From assembly GCF_900604535.1 (NCBI RefSeq), contig NZ_UWOT01000005.1, positions 62,001 through 126,000 of the forward strand: 64,000 nt of DNA. Reading direction: 5' to 3'. A model generated the notes under the pieces. That model had not been told where the DNA came from. It did no database searches and was given only the letters and a program-made list of their open reading frames with translations. This stretch comes from Romboutsia_E sp900604535 (GTDB taxonomy: Bacteria > Bacillota > Clostridia > Peptostreptococcales > Peptostreptococcaceae). Below are positions 26,010 through 36,033 of this stretch, piece after piece. Numbering within the stretch: the first letter of the stretch is position 1; the number at the start of each line of letters is the position of its first letter. The translations under genes and the position numbers were made by a program.

Positions 26010-28431
26010 ATTTAATTGTTTTTTGTATAGTGTTATCAACTTGATTTAAAAATAAACCTTGTGCTACTTTTACGCTTTCTCTAGCATCTCTTACATAATA
26101 GTCTGCACCTATCATATTAGCATACTCTTGATTTAGTACAGCACCTCCAACCATTACCTTACAATCAATGTTATTTTCTCTAAGAGCATCTATAGTTGAT
26201 TTCATATTCACTACAGTTGTAGTCATAAGAGCACTAAGACCTATGAGTTTAATATTTTTTTCTTTGGCAACTCTAATTACTTCATCTATATCAACGTCTT
26301 TACCTAAATCATAAATCTTAAATCCATAGTTTTCTAAAAGAACTTTCACAATATTTTTACCTATATCGTGAATATCTCCTTTTACTGTAGCAAGTATTAT
26401 TTCGCCTTTATTATGAGACTTTTCTCCACTTTTATTTAAATTTTCTTTTATTTCATCAAAAGCAATTTTTACAGTTTCTGCGCTCATTATAAGTTGAGGT
26501 AAGAATAATTTATTTTTTTCAAAATCATCTCCAACTTCATTTAATGATTTAATTATATAATTATCAACTATTTCTAAAGGCTTATAATTTTTTAGAAGCC
26601 TTTTAGTTTCTTCTTTTACTTCATTTTTTAAGCCCTTTTTTATCATATCTATTAAAGAGTGCTTTGATTTTTCTTTTTCAATAAAATTTATATCTTCTGA
26701 TTTTGTATAATTCATACAGTGATTTATATATTCTTTACTTTCTTTATCTTCATTAACTAAAACTCTATATGCTTTTATTGACTTTACTACATCTTTGTCT
26801 AATGTATTTAGTATCGGTGCATCAAGTCCACATGTAAAGCACATCATTAAAAATGTAGATGTTAATAAGCTTCTATTCGGAAGACCAAAAGAAACATTAC
26901 TTACTCCAAGGACTGTGCATACACCAAGTTCTTCTTTTATCATTTTAATTGCTTTAACACTTTCAAGCACTTCTTTTTGTTGTGCTGATGCTGTTAATGC
27001 TAGAACATCTATTAGTATATCTTTTTTATCTATTCCATACTCTTTTGCTGTATCAATAATTTTTTTCGCTATTTTTACTCTCTCTTCCGCCTTACTTTTT
27101 ATTCCATCTTCATCAATAGTAAGACCAATTACTGCTGCTCCATACTTTTTAGCTAAAGGGAATATCTTTTTCATAGATTCCTTTTTTCCATTTACAGAAT
27201 TTATAATGGGTTTTCCATTGTATATAAATAAGGCCTCCTCTATAACTTCATTATCGGTACTATCTATTTGAAGTGGCACATTTATAATTTCTTGAATAGA
27301 TTTTATAGCTTTTACCATTGTATTTTTTTCATCTATTTCCGGTAATCCTACATTTACATCTAATATATCAGATCCACTTTCCACTTGATTTATTGCTTCT
27401 TTTAATATATAGTCATAGTCTTCATTTTGCAAAGCTTCTTTTAATTTTTTCTTTCCAGTTGGATTTATTCTTTCTCCTATTAAAACTTTATTTTCACCTA
27501 TTATTACAGTTTTATTTCCACTAGATACTGTAGTATTATTTTTAAGTGTTATAGTTTTCGGTTTTAAATTAGCTACTTCTTTAGATAAATCTTGTATAAA
27601 CTTATCATCAGTTCCACAACATCCTCCAACTATTCTTACACCTTTTTCAATCATTGTTTTTACTTCTTTTGTAAATTCTTTTGAATCTATGTCAAAGTAA
27701 GTTTCTCCGCTTTTCATCTTAGGAAGACCTGCATTAGGTTGAACAATAACTGGTATTGATGAATAAGATAAGATTTCATCTATAACAATTTGTAATTCCT
27801 TAGGTCCTAGTGAACAATTAACGCCTAGAGCATCAACTCCTAAAGCTTCTAAAACTGTAACCATCGTAAGTGTATCACAACCTGTTAAAGTTCTTTTATT
27901 TTCATCAAATGTCATTGTACAAAATATTGGTTTATCACTGTACTCTTTACATGCAAGTATAGCAGCTTTAGCTTCATATAAATCACTTATAGTTTCAATT
28001 ATAAATCCATCTACGCCTTCTCTTTGACCAATTTGTACAATCTCTTTATATGTTTCATAAGCCTCTTGAAATTTTAAAGTTCCTATTGGCTCAATTAAAA
28101 CTCCTAATGGTCCCATATCAAGAAAAATATTAGCACTTTTTTTAACTTCTTTTATGGATTCTTTTGCAATATTTATAGCAGATGTTATAATTTCATCTAC
28201 GCTGTATTTTTCATGCTCAAGCTTTATTCTATTTGCACCAAACGTATTCGTTGTGACTACATTACTTCCTGCCATTAAATATTTTTTATGTATATTCTTT
28301 ATAATATCTCTTTTTTCAATATTATAAAATTCAGGTATCTCCCCGCCAATCATTCCCTCTCTTTGAAGCATAGTTCCCATAGCTCCATCAAATATTAATA
28401 TATTATCTTTTATATATTTTCTTAAATCCAT
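26008..28431 (-). CDS. metH: Cobalamin-dependent methionine synthase lacking the activation domain
   Basis: ATG 28431 is favoured because AAGGGG is 7 nt upstream; the ATG at 28437 is too close to it. The 807-aa protein contains the homocysteine-binding barrel (about 1-290; zinc cysteines in GVNCSLGP and GGCCGT), the methyltetrahydrofolate barrel (about 315-560, beginning VLIGERINPTGKKKL), and the helical cap with the B12 domain (about 580-805; DIHDIGKN gives the cobalt-ligating His). The fourth (AdoMet-binding reactivation) domain of E. coli MetH is missing. It is encoded by the gene immediately upstream, so the enzyme is split. It transfers methyl from methyl-folate to homocysteine. Confidence 0.94.
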   Translation of the reverse strand: MDLRKYIKDNILIFDGAMGTMLQREGMIGGEIPEFYNIEKRDIIKNIHKKYLMAGSNVVTTNTFGANRIKLEHEKYSVDEIITSAINIAKESIKEVKKSANIFLDMGPLGVLIEPIGTLKFQEAYETYKEIVQIGQREGVDGFIIETISDLYEAKAAILACKEYSDKPIFCTMTFDENKRTLTGCDTLTMVTVLEALGVDALGVNCSLGPKELQIVIDEILSYSSIPVIVQPNAGLPKMKSGETYFDIDSKEFTKEVKTMIEKGVRIVGGCCGTDDKFIQDLSKEVANLKPKTITLKNNTTVSSGNKTVIIGENKVLIGERINPTGKKKLKEALQNEDYDYILKEAINQVESGSDILDVNVGLPEIDEKNTMVKAIKSIQEIINVPLQIDSTDNEVIEEALFIYNGKPIINSVNGKKESMKKIFPLAKKYGAAVIGLTIDEDGIKSKAEERVKIAKKIIDTAKEYGIDKKDILIDVLALTASAQQKEVLESVKAIKMIKEELGVCTVLGVSNVSFGLPNRSLLTSTFLMMCFTCGLDAPILNTLDKDVVKSIKAYRVLVNEDKESKEYINHCMNYTKSEDINFIEKEKSKHSLIDMIKKGLKNEVKEETKRLLKNYKPLEIVDNYIIKSLNEVGDDFEKNKLFLPQLIMSAETVKIAFDEIKENLNKSGEKSHNKGEIILATVKGDIHDIGKNIVKVLLENYGFKIYDLGKDVDIDEVIRVAKEKNIKLIGLSALMTTTVVNMKSTIDALRENNIDCKVMVGGAVLNQEYANMIGADYYVRDARESVKVAQGLFLNQVDNTIQKTIK

Positions 28432-28449
28432 ATTCATACCCCTTAAACA

Positions 28450-29118
28450 TTATTTATTATAATTTGCACATTTATTATTATTTCTATACATACAATTTTC
28501 TCTTGCATGGCAACTATCACATATATCGTACTCACTTTTAATATCATTATTTGATATACCTATTATTGCAGTAACAGATTTTCTTGGCATAAGTATAAAA
28601 TTACTACTACAAGTTAAACCTATTTTTCTATTAGCATCTAGTAATCCTATAACTTTCTTTTGTGAACTTATATCTAAATCTCCATATCCAGGACTAAACC
28701 TTAAAGTATATCTATATTCTTTGTTTAAACCTTTTTTTATTATTTTCTCTATATCATCACAAAGAGATTCAACTAATATACTAGCACATGCATCTAGTAT
28801 TATACTTTTTGTTAGGTCTATCTTTTCATATAATCTTATCTTTCTTTCTATATCAATTCCAAGGGTACATGCAAATAGTATAACCTTATTACAGTCTTTT
28901 AAATGTCTAGTTATACTTTCTCCACTTAAAACTATGTTAGTATTAAGTAGCCTTATATCTTTATCTTCTTCAATATCATAAACTCCGTATATAAATCTTT
29001 CATTTATAAGATTAATTGCCTCTTCTTTGCATGAATTTATCATATTTAAAATAGAATCATCTAGTTTTTGATTTTTATATCCTAGAAAAGTTAATATATC
29101 ATTATTTTCTATATACAT
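28450..29118 (-). CDS. Stand-alone methionine synthase activation-domain protein
   Basis: ATG 29118 with AAAGGAGGG upstream. The 222-aa protein matches the C-terminal reactivation domain of MetH: RFSPGYGDLDISSQKKVI (about residues 140-157) followed by LTCSSNFILMPRKSVTAIIG. An added Cys-rich tail (CDSCHARENC, then Cys217) could bind metal or sit near cobalamin. The domain binds S-adenosylmethionine and rescues oxidised cob(II)alamin. It is 12-18 nt upstream of metH in one operon, supporting the split-enzyme reading. No SAM riboswitch is visible in the AT-rich 29119-29320 leader. Confidence 0.88.
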   Translation of the reverse strand: MYIENNDILTFLGYKNQKLDDSILNMINSCKEEAINLINERFIYGVYDIEEDKDIRLLNTNIVLSGESITRHLKDCNKVILFACTLGIDIERKIRLYEKIDLTKSIILDACASILVESLCDDIEKIIKKGLNKEYRYTLRFSPGYGDLDISSQKKVIGLLDANRKIGLTCSSNFILMPRKSVTAIIGISNNDIKSEYDICDSCHARENCMYRNNNKCANYNK

Positions 29119-29323
29119 ATACCCTCCTTTTATTTCTATTAATTCAATAAATCTTCAAATATTTATTTTTATTTGAAATCCTTAGATTAAAATATCATAA
29201 ATAATATTAAATTATTACAAATTATAAATTTATTTAACATAAATTATAACATACTAGATGTTGATATTAAATTTAAAATTTTCATAATTATAAAAATTTT
29301 ATAGTGCCATTTGAGATTTTAAT

Positions 29324-29366
29324 AAAAAAAGTATTACTGATATTTTTATCCAGTAATACTTTTTTA
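29324..29366 (-). terminator. Terminator of the VanW-family gene
   Basis: AAAAAGTATTACTG / CAGTAATACTTTTT hairpin; strongly T-rich on exit. Confidence 0.85.
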
Positions 29367-30830
29367 TTATCTATAAACACTTGTATCTACATGCTTTTCA
29401 TAAACTTTATTGTTATTTGAATCGTATCCATATAAATAAGTGTTAGCTACATTTCCACTAGCATAACTAACTGCTTCATATGTTAAACCATTAGTTGCAT
29501 CTTTATTTGACCAAAACTCTATATGAATAGTTCCGCCAGATGTATATGTATTTATTACAAGCGGGTAATCGTATGTATTTTTAAACTTATAATCTATACT
29601 ACCTGATGCTAATGTAGCATCCATACCTCTTGGAACATAACTTACTGCCTTTGAATGATTTCTTCTCTCCGTAGGTAATATACCAGCTCTTAATTGTGCA
29701 TTATATATAGTAGTTGATACTTGACATACTCCACCACCAACGCCTTGTGTTAGTGTTCCATTTGAAATAACTGGAGCATATGTATATCCATTACTAGTTT
29801 CTACTGGACCTACTGTAGCTTCATAAGAAAATTCTTCACCTGGCATTAATAATAAGTCATCAACTTTATTTGTTGCAACTTCTATATTCTTTCCTCTTCC
29901 TCCACCAGTTCCATATGTAGTTGAATAACTAGATATTTTAGTATTTACTTTATTTAAATCATCTACACTTATTTTGGGATCTTCTTCTATATAACTTACT
30001 TCTATATTTTTAGCTTCATTATTACCATCATAATTTTCTATCATATTTTTTAGTGTAGCTACTAAGCTTTCTTTATCAACAACATTACCTTTTTTACCTT
30101 CTGTTATCTCTATATCATCTCCATTTATAGAAATTTTAGGTTCTTCTGGTGCTTTACTATTTTCATCATATATTTTATTTACTAATTCATTTAACTTATT
30201 TTCATTAACTTTTATATCAAATTCATAATTTTTAGCTATACCTATAATTATCATTCCAAACTGTTGAAGTGTATTTCCATCTTTCCCATAAGACATAACT
30301 TCATTTTCTAATTTATCTTCATTATAAGTTTTTATTAAATCTTTAAATTCTAAATTATATGTATCATTTTTAGCTTTTATTTTTATTTTATTACTACCTA
30401 TTTCATTTTTTATATTACTTACTTTTTCATTTAAATTGTCTTTATCTAGTTTTGATATGTTTACTTCATATAACTTTGTTCCTGGAAATACTAATGCTTT
30501 ATACTTAGATGTAACGTTGCTTGCTATTATACTGCCTACTATAATTACCCCTACACATGCTGCAGATATTATTTTTGATTTTTTATCAAATTTAAATTTC
30601 ATCTGCTTACAATCATTATTTTCTTTTACTTCCTCTTTTTTAGATTCTTCCTCTAATTCTTCTTTTATTTCTTCTGACCCTTCTTTATTAAACTTTTCAT
30701 CTTCAGGTTTAACTTCTTCATTTTCATAGTTAATTGTAATATCTTCCGCGTCTACAACATCTTTTTCTTCATTTAATTTTTCAACTTCATCTTTATGACT
30801 ATTATTTATATTGTTTTGATCTTTATCCAT
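29367..30830 (-). CDS. VanW-family protein with peptidoglycan-binding-like domains, membrane anchored
   Basis: ATG 30830 is chosen because GGGGG is 6 nt upstream; the ATG at 30836 abuts it. The 487-aa protein has a very acidic, repetitive cytoplasmic N-terminus (about 1-75, rich in EE/KE), one transmembrane helix (about 88-110), a pair of YoaR-like extracellular domains (about 120-310), and a VanW domain (about 315-460) with LLMPGEEFSYEATVGP, GGGVCQVSTTIYNA and ERRNHSKAVSYVPRG. VanW proteins occur in some vancomycin-resistance clusters but are common in spore-formers with no such role. It probably acts at the cell wall. Transcribed alone. Confidence 0.86.
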   Translation of the reverse strand: MDKDQNNINNSHKDEVEKLNEEKDVVDAEDITINYENEEVKPEDEKFNKEGSEEIKEELEEESKKEEVKENNDCKQMKFKFDKKSKIISAACVGVIIVGSIIASNVTSKYKALVFPGTKLYEVNISKLDKDNLNEKVSNIKNEIGSNKIKIKAKNDTYNLEFKDLIKTYNEDKLENEVMSYGKDGNTLQQFGMIIIGIAKNYEFDIKVNENKLNELVNKIYDENSKAPEEPKISINGDDIEITEGKKGNVVDKESLVATLKNMIENYDGNNEAKNIEVSYIEEDPKISVDDLNKVNTKISSYSTTYGTGGGRGKNIEVATNKVDDLLLMPGEEFSYEATVGPVETSNGYTYAPVISNGTLTQGVGGGVCQVSTTIYNAQLRAGILPTERRNHSKAVSYVPRGMDATLASGSIDYKFKNTYDYPLVINTYTSGGTIHIEFWSNKDATNGLTYEAVSYASGNVANTYLYGYDSNNNKVYEKHVDTSVYR

Positions 30831-30991
30831 ATTCATCCCCCTCTAAATCATTAGTTACTATCAACTAATTAATGTATATGACTATAAATGTGTTAGTATT
30901 TTTAATTTTATTAATTTGTATATATAATTTTTTTATGGTAATATATCAATAATATAATTACAATTAATAACTATTAGAAAAGGTGATAATA

Positions 30992-31933
30992 TTGACAAAA
31001 TTTAAATATGCATTTGACAATAAAAGATACCATACATGGAACTATTATCTTAGAAATACATTTGGAGAAAAAATTTTTAAAGTCTCTATAAATGCTGGAT
31101 TCACATGTCCTAACATAGATGGAAAAGTAACTTATGGTGGATGTACTTACTGTAGTAAGGAAGGTTCCGGTGATTTTGCTGGAAATCCTAAGGATGATTT
31201 AATTAAACAGTTTTATGATATTAAAGAAATGATGCTAAAAAAATGGCCTAAAGCAAAATATATAGGTTATTTCCAAGCATTTACTAATACTTATGCTCCA
31301 CTTGAAGTTTTAAAAGAAAAATATGAGACTATATTAGGTTTAGAAGATGTTATAGGTTTATCTATATCTACAAGACCTGATTGTCTTCCAGATGATGTAG
31401 TTGAATATTTAGGAGAGCTTAATGAAAGAACAAATCTTTGGGTTGAGCTTGGACTTCAAACTATCCATGATTCAACGTCTAAATTAATAAATAGAGGTCA
31501 TGATTATCAAACATTCCTTGAAGGTGTTGAAAAGTTAAAAGCTAAAAATATTAAAGTAGTTGTTCATATTATAAATGGACTTCCAGGTGAAGATTATAAT
31601 ATGATGATGGAAACGGCTAAAGCAGTTGGTAAACTTGGCGTTGATGGTATAAAGATACATCTACTTCATGTTATTAAGGATACTCCTATGGAGAGAATGC
31701 TTAACAATGGTATGTTAAATTTAATGACTCAAGAAGAATATATTAAGTTAGTTTGTGACCAACTTGAGGTTTTGCCTGAGGAAATGATAGTCCATAGGCT
31801 TACTGGTGATGGAAAAAGAGAAGACCTTGTAGGTCCTTTATGGAGTTTAAAAAAATGGCATGTATTAAATGATATTGATGCTGAATTAAAAAGAAGAGGT
31901 ACTTTCCAAGGATCAAATTATGCTGGAGAGTAA
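30992..31933 (+). CDS. Radical SAM protein, TIGR01212 (YhcC-like) family
   Basis: TTG 30992 has AAGGTG 6 nt upstream; the GTG at 30983 overlaps that site. The 313-aa protein begins FKYAFDNKRYHTWNYYLR and has cysteines in FTCPN and GGCTYCS spaced as in this family (the first Cys is about 12 residues before the CxxC pair). GLSISTRPDCLP, WVELGLQT and HIINGLPGEDY mark the AdoMet barrel. The reaction of this family is not established. It is transcribed alone and followed by a long-hairpin element. Confidence 0.88.
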   Translation: MTKFKYAFDNKRYHTWNYYLRNTFGEKIFKVSINAGFTCPNIDGKVTYGGCTYCSKEGSGDFAGNPKDDLIKQFYDIKEMMLKKWPKAKYIGYFQAFTNTYAPLEVLKEKYETILGLEDVIGLSISTRPDCLPDDVVEYLGELNERTNLWVELGLQTIHDSTSKLINRGHDYQTFLEGVEKLKAKNIKVVVHIINGLPGEDYNMMMETAKAVGKLGVDGIKIHLLHVIKDTPMERMLNNGMLNLMTQEEYIKLVCDQLEVLPEEMIVHRLTGDGKREDLVGPLWSLKKWHVLNDIDAELKRRGTFQGSNYAGE

Positions 31934-31943
31934 AAATACTCGC

Positions 31944-32041
31944 TATACGGGCTAAGTGTAAAATAAAATTAGCTTCCATGCAGCAAAGTTACGCTACAAA
32001 TGGAAGCTAATTTTTATTTTACACTTTTCGCCTGGGTATAT
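31944..32041 (-). repeat. Long-hairpin element, copy 1
   Basis: The main stem pairs 31954-31979 with 32000-32026 (about 26 bp, one bulge), closed at the loop by CAT/ATG. Read on the minus strand it begins ATATACC, has a 39-nt 5' half, then CATTTGTAGCGTAACTTTGC and TGCATG, and ends with GCCCG. Copy 2 (36058-36146, plus strand) shares the end and loop motifs and the 39-nt spacing, but its stem has different bases that still pair. It also lies between convergent genes, where it may act as a terminator. Confidence 0.55.
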
Positions 32042-32054
32042 CATAATATATTTT

Positions 32055-32981
32055 TTAGCATACTTCTTTGGTAGGTTCAGATACACTATCTGTGTCTGTT
32101 GAGTCTGATCCTTTTATTGCTACTATAGCTGATGCTATCATAAATAATAGTCCTAATAGTTTTATTATTGAGAATGCTTCTTTTAATATAAACCAACCTA
32201 TTAATTGAGCAAATATTAATTCTACTGAGGCTATTACTCCTGCTACTGATAGTTCTACTCCTTTTGATATGCCTATCATGTAAAATATGTATGCAAGTGC
32301 AGCTGGCATAAGCCCTAATGATAACATATTAAATAATATTGATGAGTTTGCCATTTTTATTATTACTTCACTTGGATTTGATATTGGTAACATAAATAAT
32401 GCTCCAAATAAGAATGAGTATAATACTAATGTTATACTTTCATTTTCTTTTAATGCATTCTTATTTATTATCGGCATTAGTGCATATGCTATTGCTGATA
32501 GTATTCCTATTCCAACTCCTGTTAGATTTAAGCTACTTGTATCTAATTTTCCACCTGTTACTGCTAATATCGCTCCTATAAAACATAGTATTAATGATAT
32601 TATTTTATGTTTGTTTATATTTTCTTTAAATACTACTTTTGAAAATATAGCTAAGAATAATGGTGATGTATAAAGTAGTACCGCTGCTACTGATACTCCT
32701 ACACTTTGTATTGAACTTAAATAACATAAATTAAATAATGCCTGACATATAAGTCCTATTACTATTGAATATATTAATCCTTTTTTACTTATCTTTAATA
32801 ATCGTGGTTTACTTATCATGCAGTATAAACTTAAGAATAAACATCCTAGTGTTAGTCTTCCAAATGCAACTTGACTAGGATTTAATCCACTTTCCATTAA
32901 GCTATTTGAAAATAAACCTATTGTTGACCATAGTATACCGGCTATGGCTATAAAGATATAACCGTTGTTTCTTTCTTTCAT
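32055..32981 (-). CDS. EamA-family (DMT) transporter
   Basis: ATG 32981 with AAAGGAG upstream. The 308-aa protein has ten predicted helices in two EamA repeats (about 8-140 and 155-290), with the typical GxxW start (GILWSTIGLFS) and the half-ending AAVLLYTSPLFLAIFS. Family members export amino acids or metabolites; the substrate is unknown. It stands alone and converges on the radical SAM gene. Confidence 0.87.
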   Translation of the reverse strand: MKERNNGYIFIAIAGILWSTIGLFSNSLMESGLNPSQVAFGRLTLGCLFLSLYCMISKPRLLKISKKGLIYSIVIGLICQALFNLCYLSSIQSVGVSVAAVLLYTSPLFLAIFSKVVFKENINKHKIISLILCFIGAILAVTGGKLDTSSLNLTGVGIGILSAIAYALMPIINKNALKENESITLVLYSFLFGALFMLPISNPSEVIIKMANSSILFNMLSLGLMPAALAYIFYMIGISKGVELSVAGVIASVELIFAQLIGWFILKEAFSIIKLLGLLFMIASAIVAIKGSDSTDTDSVSEPTKEVC

Positions 32982-33297
32982 TGTCTTCTCCTTTAGATGT
33001 AAAATACTTCCTAATTATATCATAATATTTTTATTATAGTTAGAAATAAAATCTTAATTATATGTTCTAAATTTATACACGAAACTTAGTATACATAGTA
33101 CTGAATTTACTAAAATTTTGATTATAATAAAATGATATTAGGGATTATATACTTATTTGGAATTTCTTACTCATTGAAACGTATATTACTTATTGTTATT
33201 ATTTAATTAGTAGAAAGCTTTTCAAATTTATAATAAAATCTTTCATTAAAGTTAAATATATAGTTATATACGTTAATTAAGATAATGAGGTGATGCA

Positions 33298-33885
33298 ATG
33301 TTTATAAATACTCATCTTTTAATAGGTAAGTCTTTAATTGAAAATATAGATGAAAATAAATCTTTTTTTATAAGCGATAAAAACTTTATTTATGGAAATA
33401 TAAAACCAGACATATCATCTAAATATGTTTTACAAAAGCATTATATGGAAGAATCTCTTGATATGATATTAAAAAAAATAGACTACTTATGCACTTTAGA
33501 CTTAGATTGTATAAGTAAATATTTTTCAATAAGTAAATTTAATCAAGAACTAGGTGTTATATGTCACTTTTTATGTGACTTTTTCTGTGTACCTCATAGT
33601 AGACGTTGGGAAATGTCTCATAGTATGAGTAAACATATTAACTATGAGAAAGAACTTGCTATGGTTGCTAAAGAAACTAATTTATTAAAGTTTAAGGGAG
33701 ATAAAATTAAAACTAATACATTTAAAGAATTCTTTGATTCATTATATCTAGAATATCAAGGAATAACAGAATACGAAAATGATTTATTATTTTCAAATTA
33801 TGTATGTAATAGTGTAATAAATTATATATTAGACTGTATATTAATTAATACAGCTAATTGTAATAAATTTATAAATTGTGTTTAG
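33298..33885 (+). CDS. Zinc-dependent phospholipase C-like protein (short form)
   Basis: ATG 33298 with GAGGTGA upstream. The 195-aa protein shows the zinc phospholipase C ligand pattern: THLLIG near the N-terminus, GNIKPD, ICHFLCDFFCVPHSR (HxxxDxxxxPH, about residues 93-107) and HINYEKEL (about 118-125). It has no signal peptide. It belongs to the same superfamily as the 311-aa protein at 12837 but is shorter and only distantly similar, and its substrate is not known. The stop codon is part of a terminator hairpin. Confidence 0.72.
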   Translation: MFINTHLLIGKSLIENIDENKSFFISDKNFIYGNIKPDISSKYVLQKHYMEESLDMILKKIDYLCTLDLDCISKYFSISKFNQELGVICHFLCDFFCVPHSRRWEMSHSMSKHINYEKELAMVAKETNLLKFKGDKIKTNTFKEFFDSLYLEYQGITEYENDLLFSNYVCNSVINYILDCILINTANCNKFINCV

Positions 33886-33917
33886 GTGTTGAATTAATTT
33901 TCAACACCATTTGTTTT
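33885..33917 (+). terminator. Terminator overlapping two gene ends
   Basis: GGTGTTGA / TCAACACC hairpin (33885-33908) followed by ATTTGTTTTTT. It begins in the stop codon of the phospholipase-like gene and includes the last codons of the HAD gene. Confidence 0.7.
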
Positions 33918-34679
33918 TTCTATAACTTCAATTGCTTCTTTTACACTTTTCACAGTATAAGCTGAACTTTTTTTAACATCTTCTCTACTACTATCCATTG
34001 AAAAACTATATTTAAAATCTTTTAACATAGATATATCATTAGGAGAATCTCCTATTGTTGCTATTTCATCTAAATTTACATTTAAGATACTGCATACATG
34101 CTTTATTGCATTCCCTTTTGATATATGGCTTGGAGATATATTTAAGACATATTTTCCAGATAAATAAACATCTAATATTCCTTCAAATTCATTTTTGTAA
34201 TATGTCTCCATTCTTCCTAATTCATCTTCATTTCTCGATAAAATCCCTATATTTCCTACTAAGTTGTCAAAGCTATCTTTTTTAAAAAAATCCGGATCAT
34301 TTATACACTCCCTGTCAAACTCATCTAGTATATCCTCTCCTCCAGATATTACTATATTTCCGTCATGCATAAAGAATATATAAGCATCATCAGATTTAAA
34401 TCTATTAACTACCTTTTTTACTAAATTATCATCTATTACTTCTTTTAAGATTTCGTTATGATTTTTGTCATATACAAAGGCACCATTTTGGCATATATAA
34501 TATCCATTTAAATCTAACTTGCCTTTAATCATTTTAGAAGCTTGTTTAAAAGCTCTACCAGTTGCTATATTAAATACAACACCCTTTTTCTCTATTGCTT
34601 CTATAGCCTTTATATCATCATCACTTATTCCATGATGATACAGAGTTCCATCTAAGTCACAAAATATGTGTTTTATCAT
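33894..34679 (-). CDS. HAD-superfamily phosphatase (Cof type)
   Basis: The ATG at 34679 gives 261 aa. HAD motifs are in order: FCDLDGTLY (nucleophile Asp8, residues 6-14), NIATGRA (motif II, about 37-43), KGNAIKHV (motif III Lys, about 187) and IGDSPNDISML (motif IV, about 207-217), with a type IIB cap between II and III. Such enzymes dephosphorylate sugar phosphates and flavin or pyridoxal phosphates; the specific substrate is not evident. It is 20 nt downstream of cinA and probably cotranscribed. Confidence 0.87.
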   Translation of the reverse strand: MIKHIFCDLDGTLYHHGISDDDIKAIEAIEKKGVVFNIATGRAFKQASKMIKGKLDLNGYYICQNGAFVYDKNHNEILKEVIDDNLVKKVVNRFKSDDAYIFFMHDGNIVISGGEDILDEFDRECINDPDFFKKDSFDNLVGNIGILSRNEDELGRMETYYKNEFEGILDVYLSGKYVLNISPSHISKGNAIKHVCSILNVNLDEIATIGDSPNDISMLKDFKYSFSMDSSREDVKKSSAYTVKSVKEAIEVIEKTNGVEN

Positions 34680-34699
34680 AAATTGCCTCCAAAATTTAA

Positions 34700-35935
34700 T
34701 TAAAGATTTATAATTTCTAATCTTAAATCATTTAATATTGTTTTTGTTGCTCTTAATCTTACTTGTTCTCTATTTCCGTTGAATAAATATCTTTTAACTA
34801 TTGTCTTACCATTTATATAAATACCAAAATAAACTAGTCCTACTGGTTTTTCCTCACTTCCACCTTGTGGACCTGCTATCCCTGTAGTTGATATACCTAT
34901 ATTAGTATTATGTCTTTTAGCTACTCCTATAGCCATTTCTCTAGCGGTCTCATAACTAACTGCTCCAAATTTGTCTAAAGTCTCTTTATTTACTCCTAAA
35001 CTCATTATTTTAGCTTCATTAGAATATGTAACGCACCCTTCCATAAAAACAGATGATATCCCTGGGTAATTTATAAGATTAGAAGAAACCATACCACCAG
35101 TACAAGATTCTGCAACGCTAATAGTTAAATTCTTGTCAACCAATAACTTAGCAACAGTATCTTCTAAAGTAACTTCACCTTGAGCATATATATACTTTCC
35201 TACTCTGTCATATATTTTATTTATAACAGGGTTCATTAAACTAATAGCTTCATCTTCATTTTTAGCCTTTGCAGTAATTCTTAATGTAGCTTCAGTTTCC
35301 TTTGCATAAGGAGCTACAGTTGGGTTTGACTGCGCCTTTATTATATCCATTATCTCATGTTCTAATAAAGATTCTCCAATACCATAAAATCTAAGTGTCT
35401 TAGAAACTAAAACTTCATCAGTTAAATCTTTTAAATAAGGTTTAACACTTTCATCAAACATAGGCTTCATTTCCTTTGGAGGTCCTGGAAGTACTATTAT
35501 AGTTTTATTATCTTTCTTTAAAATAGCCCCAGGCGCTGTACCATTATTATTTTCAAGAATTATAGCTTCCTTAGGAAAATAAGCTTGTTTTTTATTATTC
35601 TCACTTGGAGTTTTACATAGCTTATTAAAATACTTCTCAATCTTATTCCATGATGGCTCATGAAGAACTAATTCTTGATTGAAAAATTTAGCAGCAGTTT
35701 CTTTGGTCAAATCATCTTTCGTTGGTCCAAGACCACCAGTTGTAATAACAATATCACTTCTATCTAAACTCTCTTTTAGACAGTCAAATAATCTGTCTTC
35801 ATTATCTCCAACAGTACCTTGATAATAAACATCAATTCCTAAATTAGCTAACTCACAAGCTAAGTACTGAGAATTCGTATTAACAATATCCCCCAAAAGA
35901 ATCTCAGTACCAACAGTCAAAATCTCAGCTTTCAT
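34700..35935 (-). CDS. cinA: CinA family protein (nicotinamide-nucleotide amidohydrolase / ADP-ribose pyrophosphatase)
   Basis: ATG 35935 begins MKAEILTVGTEILLGDIVNT; the upstream TTG (35953) lies at the GAAGGAG ribosome binding site. The 411-aa protein has the molybdopterin-binding-like COG1058 domain (about 1-170; ITTGGLGPTKDDLTKE), a KH-like linker, and the C-terminal PncC-like amidohydrolase domain (about 255-411; SVAESCTGG and GIAGPQGG). It recycles NMN deamidation products of NAD turnover. It lies upstream of the HAD gene in the same orientation. Confidence 0.94.
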   Translation of the reverse strand: MKAEILTVGTEILLGDIVNTNSQYLACELANLGIDVYYQGTVGDNEDRLFDCLKESLDRSDIVITTGGLGPTKDDLTKETAAKFFNQELVLHEPSWNKIEKYFNKLCKTPSENNKKQAYFPKEAIILENNNGTAPGAILKKDNKTIIVLPGPPKEMKPMFDESVKPYLKDLTDEVLVSKTLRFYGIGESLLEHEIMDIIKAQSNPTVAPYAKETEATLRITAKAKNEDEAISLMNPVINKIYDRVGKYIYAQGEVTLEDTVAKLLVDKNLTISVAESCTGGMVSSNLINYPGISSVFMEGCVTYSNEAKIMSLGVNKETLDKFGAVSYETAREMAIGVAKRHNTNIGISTTGIAGPQGGSEEKPVGLVYFGIYINGKTIVKRYLFNGNREQVRLRATKTILNDLRLEIINL

Positions 35936-36033
35936 CTTAATCCACTCCTTCAAATATAATTTAAACCAAATATATATTTTTAATGTATTTTTCTTACTTT
36001 AACTATTATCTAAATCTCCACATAAAAACAAAA

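Noticed and set aside
26795..27271. 158-codon plus-strand frame inside metH
   Set aside because: Antisense to a clearly coding region with conserved domains; low-complexity Ser/Leu/Ile composition.
29119..29366. Possible SAM or cobalamin riboswitch before the methionine synthase operon
   Set aside because: The leader is AT-rich and shows none of the conserved blocks of either class.
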